This document shows, one piece after another, positions 1 through 6,052 of a stretch of 7,576 nt of DNA (position 1 is its first letter; each line of letters opens with the position of its first letter). The notes under the pieces were generated by a model. It saw nothing but the letters and a program-made list of their open reading frames with translations, made no database searches and was not told the origin of the DNA. A program made the translations under genes and the position numbers. The stretch is from Solimonas sp047605265 (GTDB lineage: Bacteria > Pseudomonadota > Gammaproteobacteria > Nevskiales > Nevskiaceae), in NCBI GenBank assembly GCA_047605265.1, contig JASGFY010000105.1, positions 1 through 7,576 of the forward strand, read 5' to 3'.

Positions 1-397
1 GCAGCGTCTCGTCGATCGGCGTCGCGTAGTCGGGCCAGTGGATCATGTAGACGTCGATCCAGTCGGTGCCGAGCCGCCGCAGGCTCGCCTCGGCGGCGCG
101 CATCACGTAGCCGCGCGAGCTGTCGCGGATGCGCGCGTTGACCAGATCGACGCCGAACTTGGTCAGCAGCACGATGTCCTGGCGCCGCGCGCCGAGCGCC
201 TTGCCGAGCACGATCTCCGAGTCGCCGCCCTGCGTGCCGTAGCGGTCGGCGGTGTCGAAGAAATTGACGCCGAGGTCGAGTGCCTTGGCGACGACCTCGT
301 TCGACGCGGCCTGGTCGATCGTCCAGCCGAAGTTGTTGCAGCCGAGGCCGACGGTCGTGACGCGCAGGCCGCTCTTGCCGATCTGTCTTTTTTCCAT
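1..397 (-). CDS. Aldo/keto reductase, N-terminal part (cut by left window edge)
   Basis: The first 132 residues of an NAD(P)H-dependent aldo/keto reductase, a cytosolic TIM-barrel enzyme that interconverts carbonyls and alcohols. Translation from the ATG at 397 begins MEKRQIGKSGLRVTTVGLG, the usual start of the family. The catalytic tetrad is visible: Asp48 and Tyr53 in FFDTADRYG, Lys80 in LLTKFG and His120 in YMIHWP. The C-terminal half, including the cofactor-binding end of the barrel, lies outside the window. The start is 15 nt after the DUF3237 stop and has no strong Shine-Dalgarno sequence, so translation probably depends on the upstream gene. It is the last operon gene visible. The family is certain, the substrate is not; the sequence looks closer to the broad bacterial YajO/YghZ-like reductases than to a characterised biosynthetic enzyme. 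Confidence 0.93.
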   Translation of the reverse strand, partial: MEKRQIGKSGLRVTTVGLGCNNFGWTIDQAASNEVVAKALDLGVNFFDTADRYGTQGGDSEIVLGKALGARRQDIVLLTKFGVDLVNARIRDSSRGYVMRAAEASLRRLGTDWIDVYMIHWPDYATPIDETL

Positions 398-412
398 GAT
401 GGCGTTCTGTTG

Positions 413-850
413 TCAGGCGAAGTGGAACAGCTCGTAGCGCACGCCGGCGGCGGTGCGCGTGCCGAGGCCGAAGACGAGGATGTCGTTGAGCCAGTGATAC
501 GGACCCTGCGGCGCGTCGAAGGCGCCGCCGATCTCGACGTGTGGCTGGCCGTCGCGCTGGCTGCCGCGGCCCTGGTAACGAAGTTGCAGCGGCACGCCGT
601 CGTTGGTTTCGAGCAGCAGGCGCACGTCGAGCAGCGAGCCGCCGGCCGTGCGCGTCACGCAATCGCCGCCCCAGCCGCCGCCGTGTGAACCGTGCAAGCT
701 GCCGCGCAGGCGCGGGCCGCTGAACCGGCCGCCGCGCACGCCGAAGATCATGCGGTCGCCGAGCGGCGTGCCGGCGAGGCTGCGCAGCAGTTCGACCTCG
801 ATGTCGAGCGTTGCCAGATGGGCGAGCGCCGGCGGTGCGATGTCGTTCAT
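413..850 (-). CDS. DUF3237 domain-containing protein
   Basis: A 145-residue protein matching DUF3237 (UPF0311) over its whole length, a family with no function I can name with confidence. Family features seen are the opening LATLDIEVELL, the GVRGGRFSGPRLRGSLHG segment at residues 37-54 (family: G-R-x-x-x-x-x-GG-x-F-x-GP-x-L-x-G), the acidic LLDVRLLLETNDG stretch at 73-85 and the C-terminal YHWLNDILVFGLGT at 118-131. There is no signal peptide, membrane segment or cysteine-rich site. The ATG at 850 follows the Gfo/Idh/MocA stop by 4 nt, and no convincing ribosome-binding site precedes it, so translational coupling is likely. DUF3237 genes are often found beside catabolic oxidoreductases and hydrolases, as here, which suggests an enzyme or small-molecule-binding accessory role. 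That role is inference; the family call is firm. Confidence 0.88.
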   Translation of the reverse strand: MNDIAPPALAHLATLDIEVELLRSLAGTPLGDRMIFGVRGGRFSGPRLRGSLHGSHGGGWGGDCVTRTAGGSLLDVRLLLETNDGVPLQLRYQGRGSQRDGQPHVEIGGAFDAPQGPYHWLNDILVFGLGTRTAAGVRYELFHFA

Positions 851-854
851 GGTC

Positions 855-1907
855 TCAGCGCTCGACAGGGACGAGCGCGCCGCCCCGCGCGGCCGACGCG
901 CGGATCGCGGCGAGCACCTGCATGCCCTTGAGGCCGTCGGCGAAGGTCGGCGCGTGGACGGGCGACGGATCGGGCCGGCCCTCGATGCGCGCGCGCATCG
1001 TCTCGAACAGCCGCGTGAACGCGGCGAGGCCGACGTTCGCCGCGCCGCCTCCGACCGGCGGCAACCGCAGCGCGGCCGGCACGTCGAGCGCGCGCTCGCC
1101 GTCGTGGTCGGCGAGCCGCACGGCGTCGCCGTCGACCGACAGCGTGCCGAGCGTGCCGGCGACGCGCGTGAAGCTCGCCGGCCGGCCCCAGGCGCCGGCG
1201 GTGTGCTGCATGACGCCCTGCACGCCGTTCTCCAGTTCGAAGCGCAGCACGTACGAATCCTCGGCGCCGCTTTCGCGCGCCGACACCGTCGGCAGCGAGG
1301 CGCTGAGCGTCCTGAACTCGCCGAGCCAGTCGCGGATCTGGTCGACGACGTGCGTGCCGTGCGCGCCCAGCCAGCCGCCGCCCTTGTCGCGGTCGAACCA
1401 CCAGTCCGGCATCGGCGCCGCCGGATCGGCGAGCAGCGGCAGATACGACAGCAGGCTGACGAAGCGCGGCGCGCCGACGCGGCCGTCGCGGATCGCCTGC
1501 GCGACCAGCGCGCGGTCGGGGCTCCAGCGGAATTCGTGGCCGAGCAGATGGACGATGCCGGCGCGCCTGGCGGCGGCGAGCACGGTCTTCGCCTCGTCGA
1601 CGTCGAGCGTGAACGGCTTTTCGCACATGACGTGGCAGCCGCGCGCGATCGCCGCCAGCGCCAGCGCCGCGTGCGTGTGCGGCGGCGTGGCGATCGACAC
1701 GACGTTCGCGCCGCTCTTCACGATCGCCTCGTCGAGATCGGTGTAGCTGGCGGCTATGCCGCTCTTCGTGGCGCGCCGGGCGGTGCGCTCGGCGTTGGCG
1801 CCGACGAGGCCGACGACCTCGAAGCCGGCGGCACGCAGCGCCGGCACGTGCGTGCGGTTGCCGAAGCCGGTGCCGACGACGAGGGCGGGAAGTGGAGCGT
1901 GATTCAT
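855..1907 (-). CDS. Gfo/Idh/MocA family NAD(P)-dependent oxidoreductase
   Basis: A 350-residue cytosolic oxidoreductase of the glucose-fructose oxidoreductase/inositol dehydrogenase/MocA family. The N-terminal Rossmann domain has the dinucleotide motif GTGFGN at 12-17, the SIATPPHTH strand-turn at 71-79 and the family-defining EKP at 96-98, whose Lys97 is normally the catalytic lysine. The C-terminal domain has GGGWLGAHGTHVVD at 176-189, corresponding to the substrate-binding GG...HxxD segment. The length is typical. The ATG at 1907 is chosen because GGAAAG lies 6 nt upstream and the glycine-rich motif then falls at residue 12. A longer reading from 2060 would overlap the upstream hydrolase and add 51 residues foreign to the family. 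Known members oxidise or reduce sugars, inositols and related alcohols, including C3 oxidation of glycosides. Members in aromatic and terpenoid clusters also exist, so the substrate is left open. Confidence 0.94.
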   Translation of the reverse strand: MNHAPLPALVVGTGFGNRTHVPALRAAGFEVVGLVGANAERTARRATKSGIAASYTDLDEAIVKSGANVVSIATPPHTHAALALAAIARGCHVMCEKPFTLDVDEAKTVLAAARRAGIVHLLGHEFRWSPDRALVAQAIRDGRVGAPRFVSLLSYLPLLADPAAPMPDWWFDRDKGGGWLGAHGTHVVDQIRDWLGEFRTLSASLPTVSARESGAEDSYVLRFELENGVQGVMQHTAGAWGRPASFTRVAGTLGTLSVDGDAVRLADHDGERALDVPAALRLPPVGGGAANVGLAAFTRLFETMRARIEGRPDPSPVHAPTFADGLKGMQVLAAIRASAARGGALVPVER

Positions 1908-1913
1908 CGTGTT

Positions 1914-1919
1914 CTTTCC
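1914..1919 (-). promoter_or_regulatory. Ribosome-binding site of the Gfo/Idh/MocA gene
   Basis: On the minus strand GGAAAG sits 6 nt before the ATG at 1907. It decides between this start and the longer open frame reaching 2060. It also suggests that this gene has its own initiation signal, unlike the hydrolase, DUF3237 and aldo/keto reductase genes around it. Confidence 0.6.
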
Positions 1920-1933
1920 GGGTGAAGAGCGGT

Positions 1934-2695
1934 TCACGGCGCCGCGATGCGCAGCAGGATTTCCGCGAGCGCCTGCGGCCGCGCGTTCATCGCCTGATGG
2001 CCGCAGTCGAGATAGATGCGATCGCGCACCTTGAGGCGTGCGGCGAAAGTTTCCTGCCACGCAGCCGGCAGCATGCGGTCGCGCAGGCAGATCAGGTAGC
2101 TCGCCGGAATCGCGCCGAGATGGTCGGTGCGCCAGTCGGTTTCGCTGTAGCTGCGCATCGGCCAGCGGTCGTCGCCGAGGCGCGCGAGGAACGCCGACGT
2201 GTCGCCGTCGCGCATGTCGTCGCGGAACGGCCGCGGATCGCGCCCGCGCACCTCGCCGGTCTGCGGATCGGCCGGCCAGCCGACTTCATCCGTGTGGCTG
2301 CCGTGCGGACCGTTGCCCATCATCTGCAGCACAGTCTGGCCGGGCAGCGGGATCGAGCAGCTGACGTAGACCAGATGGCGGATCCGCTGCGGCGCCAGCT
2401 CGGCCATGCGCGGCAGCACCGAACCGGCCTGCGAATGGCCGACGAGCACGACGTCGTCCATGCCGGCGTCGGTCAAATCATCGAGCAGTTCGCGCGCAAT
2501 GTCGTCGATGCCGAGCTCTGTCGTGTCGCGTCCGCGCTTGCGGCCGCAGCCGGGCACGTCGAGCGCGAACGTCTGCAGTCGATCGCGCGTGCCGTGCGCG
2601 CCGGTCTGCAGGCGCAGCGCGGCGAGGGTTTCGTCCCAGACCCAGCCGCCCTGGCCGCCGCCGTGCAGCAAGGCGATGCGAACGTCCTCGCTCAT
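1934..2695 (-). CDS. Alpha/beta hydrolase (esterase/lactonase or C-C hydrolase type)
   Basis: A 253-residue alpha/beta-hydrolase. The oxyanion-hole turn HGGGQGGWVW is at residues 11-20, the nucleophile elbow GHSQAG at 86-91 with Ser88, a probable acid Asp206 in CLRDRMLP, and the catalytic His233 in CGHQAMNARP, which gives a complete triad in the usual order. The region at about 115-195 is the cap. There is no signal peptide, so it is cytosolic. The ATG at 2695 lies 9 nt after the stop of the FAD-dehydrogenase gene with only a weak ribosome-binding site, suggesting coupled translation. The short HGGGQGGW start and the xGHxAM-x-x-x-P end resemble the salicylate-esterase/hydroxynitrile-lyase-like branch that is common in catabolic clusters. 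In this operon it would cleave an ester, lactone or ring-opened diketone; which one is not visible from the sequence. Confidence 0.93.
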   Translation of the reverse strand: MSEDVRIALLHGGGQGGWVWDETLAALRLQTGAHGTRDRLQTFALDVPGCGRKRGRDTTELGIDDIARELLDDLTDAGMDDVVLVGHSQAGSVLPRMAELAPQRIRHLVYVSCSIPLPGQTVLQMMGNGPHGSHTDEVGWPADPQTGEVRGRDPRPFRDDMRDGDTSAFLARLGDDRWPMRSYSETDWRTDHLGAIPASYLICLRDRMLPAAWQETFAARLKVRDRIYLDCGHQAMNARPQALAEILLRIAAP

Positions 2696-2704
2696 CGCGC
2701 GCGC

Positions 2705-4471
2705 TCAATCATCACGATCGGCATCGCGATCGGCGCCGAGGCCGGCCGCGTGCCGCGCGGCGACGTAGCCCCAGGTGAACGACGGGCCGACGCTGCTGCC
2801 GGCGCCCGGATAGCTGCGGCCCATCACCGAGGCGGTCGACACGCCGGTCGCGTAAAGGCCGGCGATCACCGAGCCGTCCGCGCGCAGCACGCGCGCGTGC
2901 TCGTCGCAGACCACGCCGCCGTAGGTGCCGACGTCGCCGGGCACGACCGGCACGGCGTGGAACGGCGCCTGCTCGATGCTGCCGAGCGTCGGCGACGGCG
3001 CGTTGAACGGATCGCCGAGCCAGCGATCGTAAGCGCGCGCGCCGCGGCCGAAGTCCTCGTCGCGGTTGTTGCGCACGAAGCTGTTGAAACGCGCCACGGT
3101 CGCTTCGAGCACGTCGGGCGCCACGCCGATCTGCTGTGCGAGTCCGGCGATCGACGCGGCCTGCTTCAGATAGCCGGAGTCGAACCACTGCTGCGGCTTG
3201 CGCGTGCCGGGCAGGGTGCCGGCGAACATGTACTTGCGCAGATACTGGCTGTCGAAGATCGCCCAGCTCGGCACCGCGGGCACGGTCTTGTCGCGTTCGA
3301 GCATGCCCTGGCAATAGGCCATGTACGAACCGCCCTCGTTCATGTAGCGCACGCCGCTGCGATCGACGAGGATGCAGTGCGGCGACGCGGTCATCGCCTG
3401 CGCCGTCGGCTTCGCCTCGCTCAGCTCGGCGCCCGGCGGCAGCGTCTGCTGGTTGCCGACGCGCTCTTCCATCTGCGCGGTCGCCGCGCCGATGCGCATC
3501 ATCTCCTCGATCATCTCGCCGGTGTCGCCGGGCGTCGCCATCGTCCACTGCACCGACGTGCCGGGAGCGTAGCGGTCGCGCATCGCCTGATTGCGCGCGA
3601 AGCCGCCGGCATTGACCAGCACGCCGAGGCGCGCCGCCACGCGCCAGGGCTTGCCGTCCTTCGTCGTGCGCACGCCGGCGACGGCGCCGTTGTCGACGAT
3701 CAGTTCGTCGACCGGCGACCCGGTGCGGATCTCCACGCCGGCGCGCAGCGCGGCCTGCAGCATGCGTCCCTGCAGCGCGGCGCCGCCGGCGACGAGCTGC
3801 CGGCCGAGCAGGCGCGCGACGATGCCGCGCAGCACGACCCGGAGCGCCAGCAGCTTGATCTTCCACGAGCGGCTGACGTAGGCCAGCTCCATCATTTCTT
3901 CGAGCGCGGCCGGCAGGAAATGAATGCCGGCCGCCGCCATCAGCTTCGGAAACGGCCACGGCATCAGCGTCACGGGCGCGACGATGAAGCTCGGCCGCAG
4001 CCTCGCCTTCCAGGCGCCGAGTTCGTTGACGTCGAACAGCTTCGCCACCACGGTGCGGCTCGCGGCCGAACCGCCCGCGATCTCGTCGTGGTAGTCCGGC
4101 CAGTCGGCGATGCGGTCCAGCGCGATGCCCTGCGCCTGCAGGAAGCCGATCATGCGCGACGCCGCCGTCACGTAGCGGCGCTGACGCTGCGGCGTGCCGC
4201 CCGGCGCGTCGGCCTTGCCGGCGCCGAGCGCGGCCAGATAGCGCAGCGCCGCGTCATCGCTGTCGGCGACGCCGGCGCGCCGCATGATCGGATTGTTGGG
4301 GATCCACATCACGCCGCCGGAACGCGCGGTCGTGCCGCCGACGAGATCGGTCTTCTCGAGGATCAGCACCGAATGGCCGGCGTCGCGCATCACGAGACCC
4401 GCGCACATCGAGCCGCCGCCGCTGCCGACGACGACGAAATCCACGGTCTCGTCGAACCCTGCGATTGTCAT
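2705..4471 (-). CDS. FAD-dependent 3-ketosteroid Delta1-dehydrogenase-like oxidoreductase
   Basis: A 588-residue flavoprotein of the FAD_binding_2 superfamily, most like 3-oxosteroid 1-dehydrogenases (KstD), which remove hydrogens from C1 and C2 of a cyclic 3-ketone. The ADP-binding motif VVVGSGGGSMCAG is at 13-25, the acidic residue ending beta-2 is Glu39, and the KstD-type GGTTARSGGVMWIPNN is at 45-60. The C-terminal FAD signature GLYATGVSTASVMGRSYPGAG is at 538-558. Tyr554 and Gly558 keep the Y-P-G-x-G spacing that I recall for Rhodococcus KstD1 Tyr487/Gly491. Tyr383 (NEGGSY) and Tyr127 (WPDYHDE) are plausible matches to its other two catalytic tyrosines, by analogy and not alignment. The length is slightly above classical KstD (about 510-570). 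The ATG at 4471 has GGAGGAG 6 nt upstream. KstD-like proteins also act on non-steroid cyclic ketones, so steroid specificity is not claimed. Confidence 0.88.
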   Translation of the reverse strand: MTIAGFDETVDFVVVGSGGGSMCAGLVMRDAGHSVLILEKTDLVGGTTARSGGVMWIPNNPIMRRAGVADSDDAALRYLAALGAGKADAPGGTPQRQRRYVTAASRMIGFLQAQGIALDRIADWPDYHDEIAGGSAASRTVVAKLFDVNELGAWKARLRPSFIVAPVTLMPWPFPKLMAAAGIHFLPAALEEMMELAYVSRSWKIKLLALRVVLRGIVARLLGRQLVAGGAALQGRMLQAALRAGVEIRTGSPVDELIVDNGAVAGVRTTKDGKPWRVAARLGVLVNAGGFARNQAMRDRYAPGTSVQWTMATPGDTGEMIEEMMRIGAATAQMEERVGNQQTLPPGAELSEAKPTAQAMTASPHCILVDRSGVRYMNEGGSYMAYCQGMLERDKTVPAVPSWAIFDSQYLRKYMFAGTLPGTRKPQQWFDSGYLKQAASIAGLAQQIGVAPDVLEATVARFNSFVRNNRDEDFGRGARAYDRWLGDPFNAPSPTLGSIEQAPFHAVPVVPGDVGTYGGVVCDEHARVLRADGSVIAGLYATGVSTASVMGRSYPGAGSSVGPSFTWGYVAARHAAGLGADRDADRDD

Positions 4472-4477
4472 GCAGCT

Positions 4478-4484
4478 CTCCTCC
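4478..4484 (-). promoter_or_regulatory. Ribosome-binding site of the FAD-dehydrogenase gene
   Basis: GGAGGAG on the minus strand, 6 nt before the ATG at 4471. The surrounding context GCGGAGGAGA is the same as that before the Rieske gene, so the first two operon genes carry the only two near-consensus ribosome-binding sites in the operon. Confidence 0.8.
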
Positions 4485-4505
4485 GCATGCCTTCGGTGAT
4501 GGCTT

Positions 4506-4523
4506 ATGAACAGCGCTGTTCAT
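4506..4523. promoter_or_regulatory. Perfect 18-bp palindrome, candidate second operator
   Basis: ATGAACAGCGCTGTTCAT reads identically on both strands. It lies in the 60-nt gap between the Rieske and FAD-dehydrogenase genes, 35 nt upstream of the latter's start. The TGAACA...TGTTCA form is typical of TetR/AcrR-family operators, but it does not match the twin repeats at 6000-6037. On the minus strand it sits between a weak upstream hexamer and CATAAG (4503-4508), which resembles a -10 box at 4 of 6 positions, so an internal promoter is possible. As RNA it could form a short hairpin, but there is no following U-tract, so a terminator is unlikely. Confidence 0.6.
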
Positions 4524-4531
4524 TGTAACCA

Positions 4532-5947
4532 TCAGGCCCGCAGATAGCGGTCCAGCTCCCGGTGCATGTTGAGGATCAGCGTCTCCTGACGGTTCGACAG
4601 CCAGGTCTGGCGCATGCGCGCCGAGTGCATGCCCTTTTGCACGCGCGCGAGGTTCGACAGGTCCTGGCGTGGAATCAGCAGCAGCTGCTGCGGGTCTTCG
4701 GGATCGCTGATGCGCTCGACTTCGGCGCGCGGCGGCGTGACGCCGGCCGGATAGGTTTTTGTCGACCAGATCTCGAAGATGCAGCAATCGGGATCGGTCG
4801 GATGCGGGCGCGAGCGGTACATCTCGCAGTTGCCGGCCTGCGGCAGGATCAGGAAGTTCGGGAACAGGAAGATTTCACCGCCCCACATCGACAGGAATTC
4901 CGGCGCCATCGTCGGCATCGGCCGCTGCTGTTCGGCCGCGTTCGCGTACAGCGCGCGCACGAACTCGCCGCCCAGCGTCGAGCCTTCCGGAACGGGTTTG
5001 CCGCGCAGGGTCTGCAGCACCGCTACGTCTTCCTTGAGCGTCATCGCGTCCATGCCGTCGACGATCAGCATCAGGCGCTCGGTCATCGCGTCGATTGGAT
5101 CGACGGCCGGCTTGCCGTCGAGCCTCTGAATGCGCCCGCGCACCGGCGACTGGCCGGCGTAGAAGCGGCCGTGGCCGTTCGCCATCGCGTCGTAGTCGAC
5201 GATGCGGTGGTTGAGGTCGCCGTCGAGATCCGTGCTCTCGCCCCAGACGATCTGGCTGCCGACCTTGTCGAGCTGCGGATGCGTCGCCGAGACGTGATAG
5301 GCCTCCATGAACGCTTCCTGCGCGGCCTTCCAGTTCGCCGGGACTTCCAGCGATTTCCACCAGTAGTGACGCATCTCGCCGATCGCCATGCCGTCGAGCC
5401 AGGGCCGCGCCGGCGCGATGTAGTCGTCGAACGACGGTGGGTTGGGATCGAGGTTGACGAACACGAGTCCCGCGTAGACGTGCAGCGCCACGTCGCGCAG
5501 CGCGACGTCTCCGGGCTGCAACTTGCCGTCCCGGAACTCCTGCGCTTCGAGCACTAGCTCGTTAACGCCGGACACGTTCCAGCGCCAGCCGTGGAACGGG
5601 CAGACGATGCGGCCGCGATCGAAATGGCCGCTGCCTTCGGCCAGCGTGGTGCCGCGATGCGGACAGAAGTTGTGATAGGCCTTGACCGTCGCGGCGTCGG
5701 CGCGCACGACCAGCACCGACTGGTCGCCAATCTCGTAGACCGTGTAGTCGCCGGGCTGCGGCACTTCGTCGAGGCGCGCGGCGACCTGCCAGACCTTGCG
5801 CCACAGCTTGCGGAATTCCAGCTGCGCGAAGCCCGCGTCGACGTAACGGCCGACGCCGACGCCGTGCGGCATCGTGCGCCAGCGCGGCGGCAATTCGTCG
5901 TCGCCGGGCGAGGGCGGGACGTTGTGTCGCAGGGCGGTCGGGCTCAT
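4532..5947 (-). CDS. Rieske non-haem iron ring-hydroxylating oxygenase, alpha subunit
   Basis: A 471-residue catalytic subunit of a Rieske-type mono- or dioxygenase, which uses O2 and electrons from a ferredoxin/reductase to hydroxylate its substrate. The N-terminal Rieske domain binds a 2Fe-2S cluster through Cys95/His97 and Cys116/His119 (CPH, 18 residues, CPFH; one longer than the 17 of naphthalene dioxygenase). The C-terminal SRPBCC-type catalytic domain has Glu215, His218 and His223 in FMEAYHVSATH, with His218/His223 as mononuclear iron ligands. Asp387 in PTDPDCC is the likely third ligand, and Glu215 takes the place of the usual bridging aspartate. The ATG at 5947 is chosen over one 8 codons upstream because GGAGGAG lies 7 nt before it. 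It is the first gene of the operon. No beta subunit, ferredoxin or reductase is nearby, so it is probably an alpha-only oxygenase with redox partners encoded elsewhere. The substrate is unknown. Confidence 0.95.
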   Translation of the reverse strand: MSPTALRHNVPPSPGDDELPPRWRTMPHGVGVGRYVDAGFAQLEFRKLWRKVWQVAARLDEVPQPGDYTVYEIGDQSVLVVRADAATVKAYHNFCPHRGTTLAEGSGHFDRGRIVCPFHGWRWNVSGVNELVLEAQEFRDGKLQPGDVALRDVALHVYAGLVFVNLDPNPPSFDDYIAPARPWLDGMAIGEMRHYWWKSLEVPANWKAAQEAFMEAYHVSATHPQLDKVGSQIVWGESTDLDGDLNHRIVDYDAMANGHGRFYAGQSPVRGRIQRLDGKPAVDPIDAMTERLMLIVDGMDAMTLKEDVAVLQTLRGKPVPEGSTLGGEFVRALYANAAEQQRPMPTMAPEFLSMWGGEIFLFPNFLILPQAGNCEMYRSRPHPTDPDCCIFEIWSTKTYPAGVTPPRAEVERISDPEDPQQLLLIPRQDLSNLARVQKGMHSARMRQTWLSNRQETLILNMHRELDRYLRA

Positions 5948-5954
5948 GGCGGTT

Positions 5955-5961
5955 CTCCTCC
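5955..5961 (-). promoter_or_regulatory. Ribosome-binding site of the Rieske oxygenase gene
   Basis: GGAGGAG on the minus strand, 7 nt before the ATG at 5947. It fixes the start at 5947, since the alternative ATG at 5971 lies upstream of this site and has no comparable signal. Confidence 0.85.
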
Positions 5962-5971
5962 GCGCGGCCAA

Positions 5972-5989
5972 CGCGTCCCGACGGACGCG
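5972..5989 (-). other. GC hairpin in the operon 5' leader
   Basis: Arms CGCGTCC and GGACGCG pair over 7 bp with a 4-nt loop. The hairpin lies between the operator region and the Rieske ribosome-binding site and ends about 10 nt upstream of that site, so it would fold in the operon leader mRNA. It could stabilise the transcript or affect initiation. There is no U-tract, so it is not a terminator in this direction. Confidence 0.45.
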
Positions 5990-5997
5990 CCGACCTA

Positions 5998-6027
5998 TTG
6001 ATAGTGATCACTACCATAATAGATAGT
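5998..6027 (+). promoter_or_regulatory. Candidate promoter of the TetR regulator gene
   Basis: TTGATA at 5998-6003 matches the -35 consensus at 5 of 6 positions. GATAGT at 6022-6027 follows after an 18-nt spacer as a weak -10 (4 of 6). Both overlap the operator repeats, which fits autorepression. A better-looking -10 (CATAAT, 6015-6020) is present but has no properly spaced -35. Weak call, based on spacing and composition only. Confidence 0.35.
6000..6015. promoter_or_regulatory. TetR operator candidate, site 1
   Basis: GATAGTG-AT-CACTACC is an inverted repeat with one mismatch in 7-bp arms and contains a perfect 12-bp core TAGTGATCACTA. It is the first of two copies of the same 16-bp pattern in the divergent region next to a TetR gene. 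On the minus strand it would cover the transcription start of the operon promoter. Confidence 0.75.
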
Positions 6028-6042
6028 GAACACTATCAGCAA
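6016..6042 (-). promoter_or_regulatory. Candidate promoter of the catabolic operon
   Basis: On the minus strand TTGCTG (6037-6042) and TATTAT (6016-6021, 5 of 6 to TATAAT) are separated by 15 nt. The spacer is short but usable, and operator site 2 fills it almost exactly. Transcription would start near 6008, inside operator site 1, giving a leader of about 60 nt before the Rieske gene. Position and AT-richness support it; the -35 match is modest. Confidence 0.45.
6022..6037. promoter_or_regulatory. TetR operator candidate, site 2
   Basis: GATAGTG-AA-CACTATC has perfect 7-bp arms around a 2-nt centre. Its centre is 22 bp from that of site 1, about two helical turns, so two regulator dimers could bind on nearly the same DNA face. 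It sits between the -35 and -10 of the candidate operon promoter. Confidence 0.78.
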
Positions 6043-6052
6043 GTCTGCAGCG

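Noticed and set aside
38..688. Plus-strand open frame (216 codons) over the aldo/keto reductase and DUF3237 genes
   Set aside because: It spans two minus-strand genes and the gap between them, and its product is Ala/Val/Arg-biased. The minus-strand reading gives intact catalytic motifs.
603..1925. Plus-strand open frame (440 codons) opposite the DUF3237 and Gfo/Idh/MocA genes
   Set aside because: Arg/Ala-rich shadow with no motif and no ribosome-binding site; the minus strand encodes well-conserved proteins over the same bases.
1908..2060. Longer N-terminus for the Gfo/Idh/MocA protein (start at 2060)
   Set aside because: It would overlap the upstream hydrolase by more than 100 nt and add residues with no family similarity; the ATG at 1907 has a ribosome-binding site and puts the Rossmann motif in its normal place.
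4506..4523. Palindrome as an intrinsic terminator after the Rieske gene
   Set aside because: No U-tract follows the stem on the minus strand, and the next gene starts 35 nt on with a strong ribosome-binding site, so read-through or internal initiation fits better.
1892..4528. Very long plus-strand open frame (878 codons) opposite the hydrolase and flavoprotein genes
   Set aside because: It is antisense to two genes with complete, recognisable domains. Its translation is a low-complexity Ala/Arg/His/Val/Asp-rich product with no family motif, as expected in GC-rich DNA where stop codons are rare in the complementary frame.
4562..5557. Plus-strand open frame (331 codons) opposite the Rieske gene
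   Set aside because: Antisense shadow of the Rieske oxygenase; its composition is Arg/Val/His-rich without recognisable domains.
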